Source: Cristatella mucedo (lineage: Eukaryota; Bryozoa; Phylactolaemata; Cristatellidae). From it: a DNA stretch of 64,000 nt. The notes under the pieces are model-generated. The model was not told where the DNA came from, did no database searches, and saw only the letters and a list, made by a program, of their open reading frames with translations. Shown here in pieces: positions 62,521-64,000 of this stretch. Every line of letters begins with the position of its first letter. The first letter of the stretch is position 1. A program made the translations under genes and the position numbers. The stretch spans positions 1 through 64,000 of the forward strand of contig WPIO01000250.1 in the NCBI GenBank assembly GCA_009760855.2, read 5' to 3'.

Positions 62521-64000
62521 CAGCAGTAGATCGTTTATATAGCTCCCAAAGAACCTAATATGTGTCGTGGCACTGCAATACTTATTGGAAGATAATCAAA
62601 TCACACAATTTACCGATATGCACTGTATTAGGCTATTACAAAGCACACGAGTATCACGCACACACCAGCATTATAAACAAAGTATGAAGTGACTTGCAGC
62701 CAACGTTTAGTTAAAGCTCTTGCCTTCAAGAAAGTAATCTAGATCCAGAATAATAAGTGGAAGTTTTAACGAGAAAGACGTTGATCTCTCAATACAGTTT
62801 TGAGCATAAAAGGTTCAGTTTACCTGTTTAGGAAATTCAACATTTCAATTTACATAGCATCCTAAAAGCCTTAACGATTATCACGACAACTTGCAGTGTC
62901 GAATAAAGGATTGCTCACTGCATGTCTCCCCTCTCCGAAATGCAATGTTAAAGCACCACACCGCTGGGCTTACTTAGTGACAATTGCCCAGCGCCTTCAG
63001 TGCGAAGATCGTGGTTTTATTAATGTCGGCAAAGGTCCTGAGTTGAGAGAGAGAGACAGTGATTTTATTTTACCAACTCAGTTTGAATCTTGCCAATTTA
63101 TTATTTAGACAAATACCACTCTAGGTCTTACCATCTAAGGTGATCGAGAGTAGTAGAATAAAACCTGTTCGATTTAAATATCTTTTCTTCTCACTAGGTC
63201 CAATCGTCTTAACGGCTCTACTTTGATCTAAATCATGTTTTAGTAATACATTAATTTTTATACCGTAACAAACTATTTTGCAGTATTTTCCCACAATCAG
63301 TCGAGCATGAATATGTTATCTACATAACGACTGCCCTGCAAGATTGCTTTTTGTTAAGCTGATTTACCAGCTAATTTAGCAGCCGCACTCAAAAAAAAAT
63401 TTGAGTTGGTCATGAGTTTCCACCGCTATACTATAAACTTTTTTAGGGTCGTAATGTTAGTTGAAATTCGAGGAAAGCTGGTACCAACTGCCAGCCACGA
63501 AAATAATAATTGTGACGGGTGTAGCCAGGTAATTTTAATATTCGGATCTGTTACATGTATCGAAGACGGCTCTCAAATATTTTAGGTTAAATAAAATTAT
63601 TAAGGTTAGTGTATTATGGCTGCATCCCAGCTCTGGCATGCGTCGCTGGTAGAGTCACAGTTATTTGTGCTCCTGTGACATAGACCCTATTAGAGGTAGG
63701 ACTTCTTTAATAGGCTAGCAGACGATAGCCACGGCACACATAAAATAAGTCGAGACTTTTTAACTTATTCTGAATTTTCTCTTAAATCATGGAATATCAG
63801 GAAAATCCGGAATTCAATTTAGAATGAACATTGTATATTTTCTAGACAAAACATGTGGTAGTTTACTGATTTCAACTCATAATGTGCAGACATATTTTAC
63901 ATAATCTTAAAAATATTTGATTTACATTCTTGATAAAATAATTGAATTGGCAGGTAGTACATGATAAGCTCTGATGTAGTAACAGTTGCCGATAATCGCT
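62521..64000. other. Unassigned AT-rich stretch
   Basis: No supported gene. The plus frame at 62896-63108 has no recognisable motif. Confidence 0.35.

Overview
This window looks like nuclear DNA of an animal, most likely a marine invertebrate or basal chordate; the species cannot be fixed from sequence alone. The evidence is L2/CR1-type LINEs, tRNA-derived SINEs, a Ty3/gypsy-type gag, long TA and CT microsatellites, AT-rich introns with GT/AG splice signals, and no dense operon-like coding. Most long open frames are shadows of repeats or microsatellites. Family names used here (LINE-A, LINE-B, SINE-1, SINE-2, C, E, D, F, G, H) are my own labels, based on copies that can be aligned by eye within the window.

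Layout. 0-1 kb: gag and LTR of an LTR retrotransposon on the minus strand. 1.4-30 kb: a nest of interspersed repeats. LINE-A has a 3' hairpin and an (ATT)n tail; LINE-B has an (ACATT)n tail. A composite C-E-D repeat of about 4 kb occurs in several copies (1.9-3.7, 10.5-6.2 inverted, 14.3-18.3, 21.5-25.0 and partly 26.7-27.8 kb), several of them hosting nested LINE insertions and an internal microsatellite. 30-39 kb: quieter, mostly unique DNA with old LINE-A remnants and a CARD-like exon on the minus strand. 39-44 kb: GC-rich repeats, including two tandem ~680-bp units (H), a zinc-knuckle remnant and an R2-like reverse transcriptase fragment. 45-52 kb: the best candidate for a host gene, a chain of small plus-strand exons with compatible splice phases. 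52.6-55.8 kb: SINEs and decayed LINE-B. 55.9-61.4 kb: three tandem copies of a ~646-bp satellite, the first split by a near full-length 3.5-kb LINE-B. 61.4-64 kb: AT-rich DNA with one old LINE-A remnant.

How the parts relate. LINE-A and SINE-2 share the same 3' hairpin, and repeat C carries a LINE-B-like 3' end. Both look like non-autonomous elements using the matching LINE's machinery. Three LINE-A tails (1.4, 28.6 and 46.6 kb) are almost identical and so recent. The only long LINE-B frame carries replacements at catalytic positions and is probably dead. No CRISPR array, rRNA operon, canonical tRNA gene or obvious new gene system was seen. The novelty lies in the repeat architecture and in the unannotated exons.
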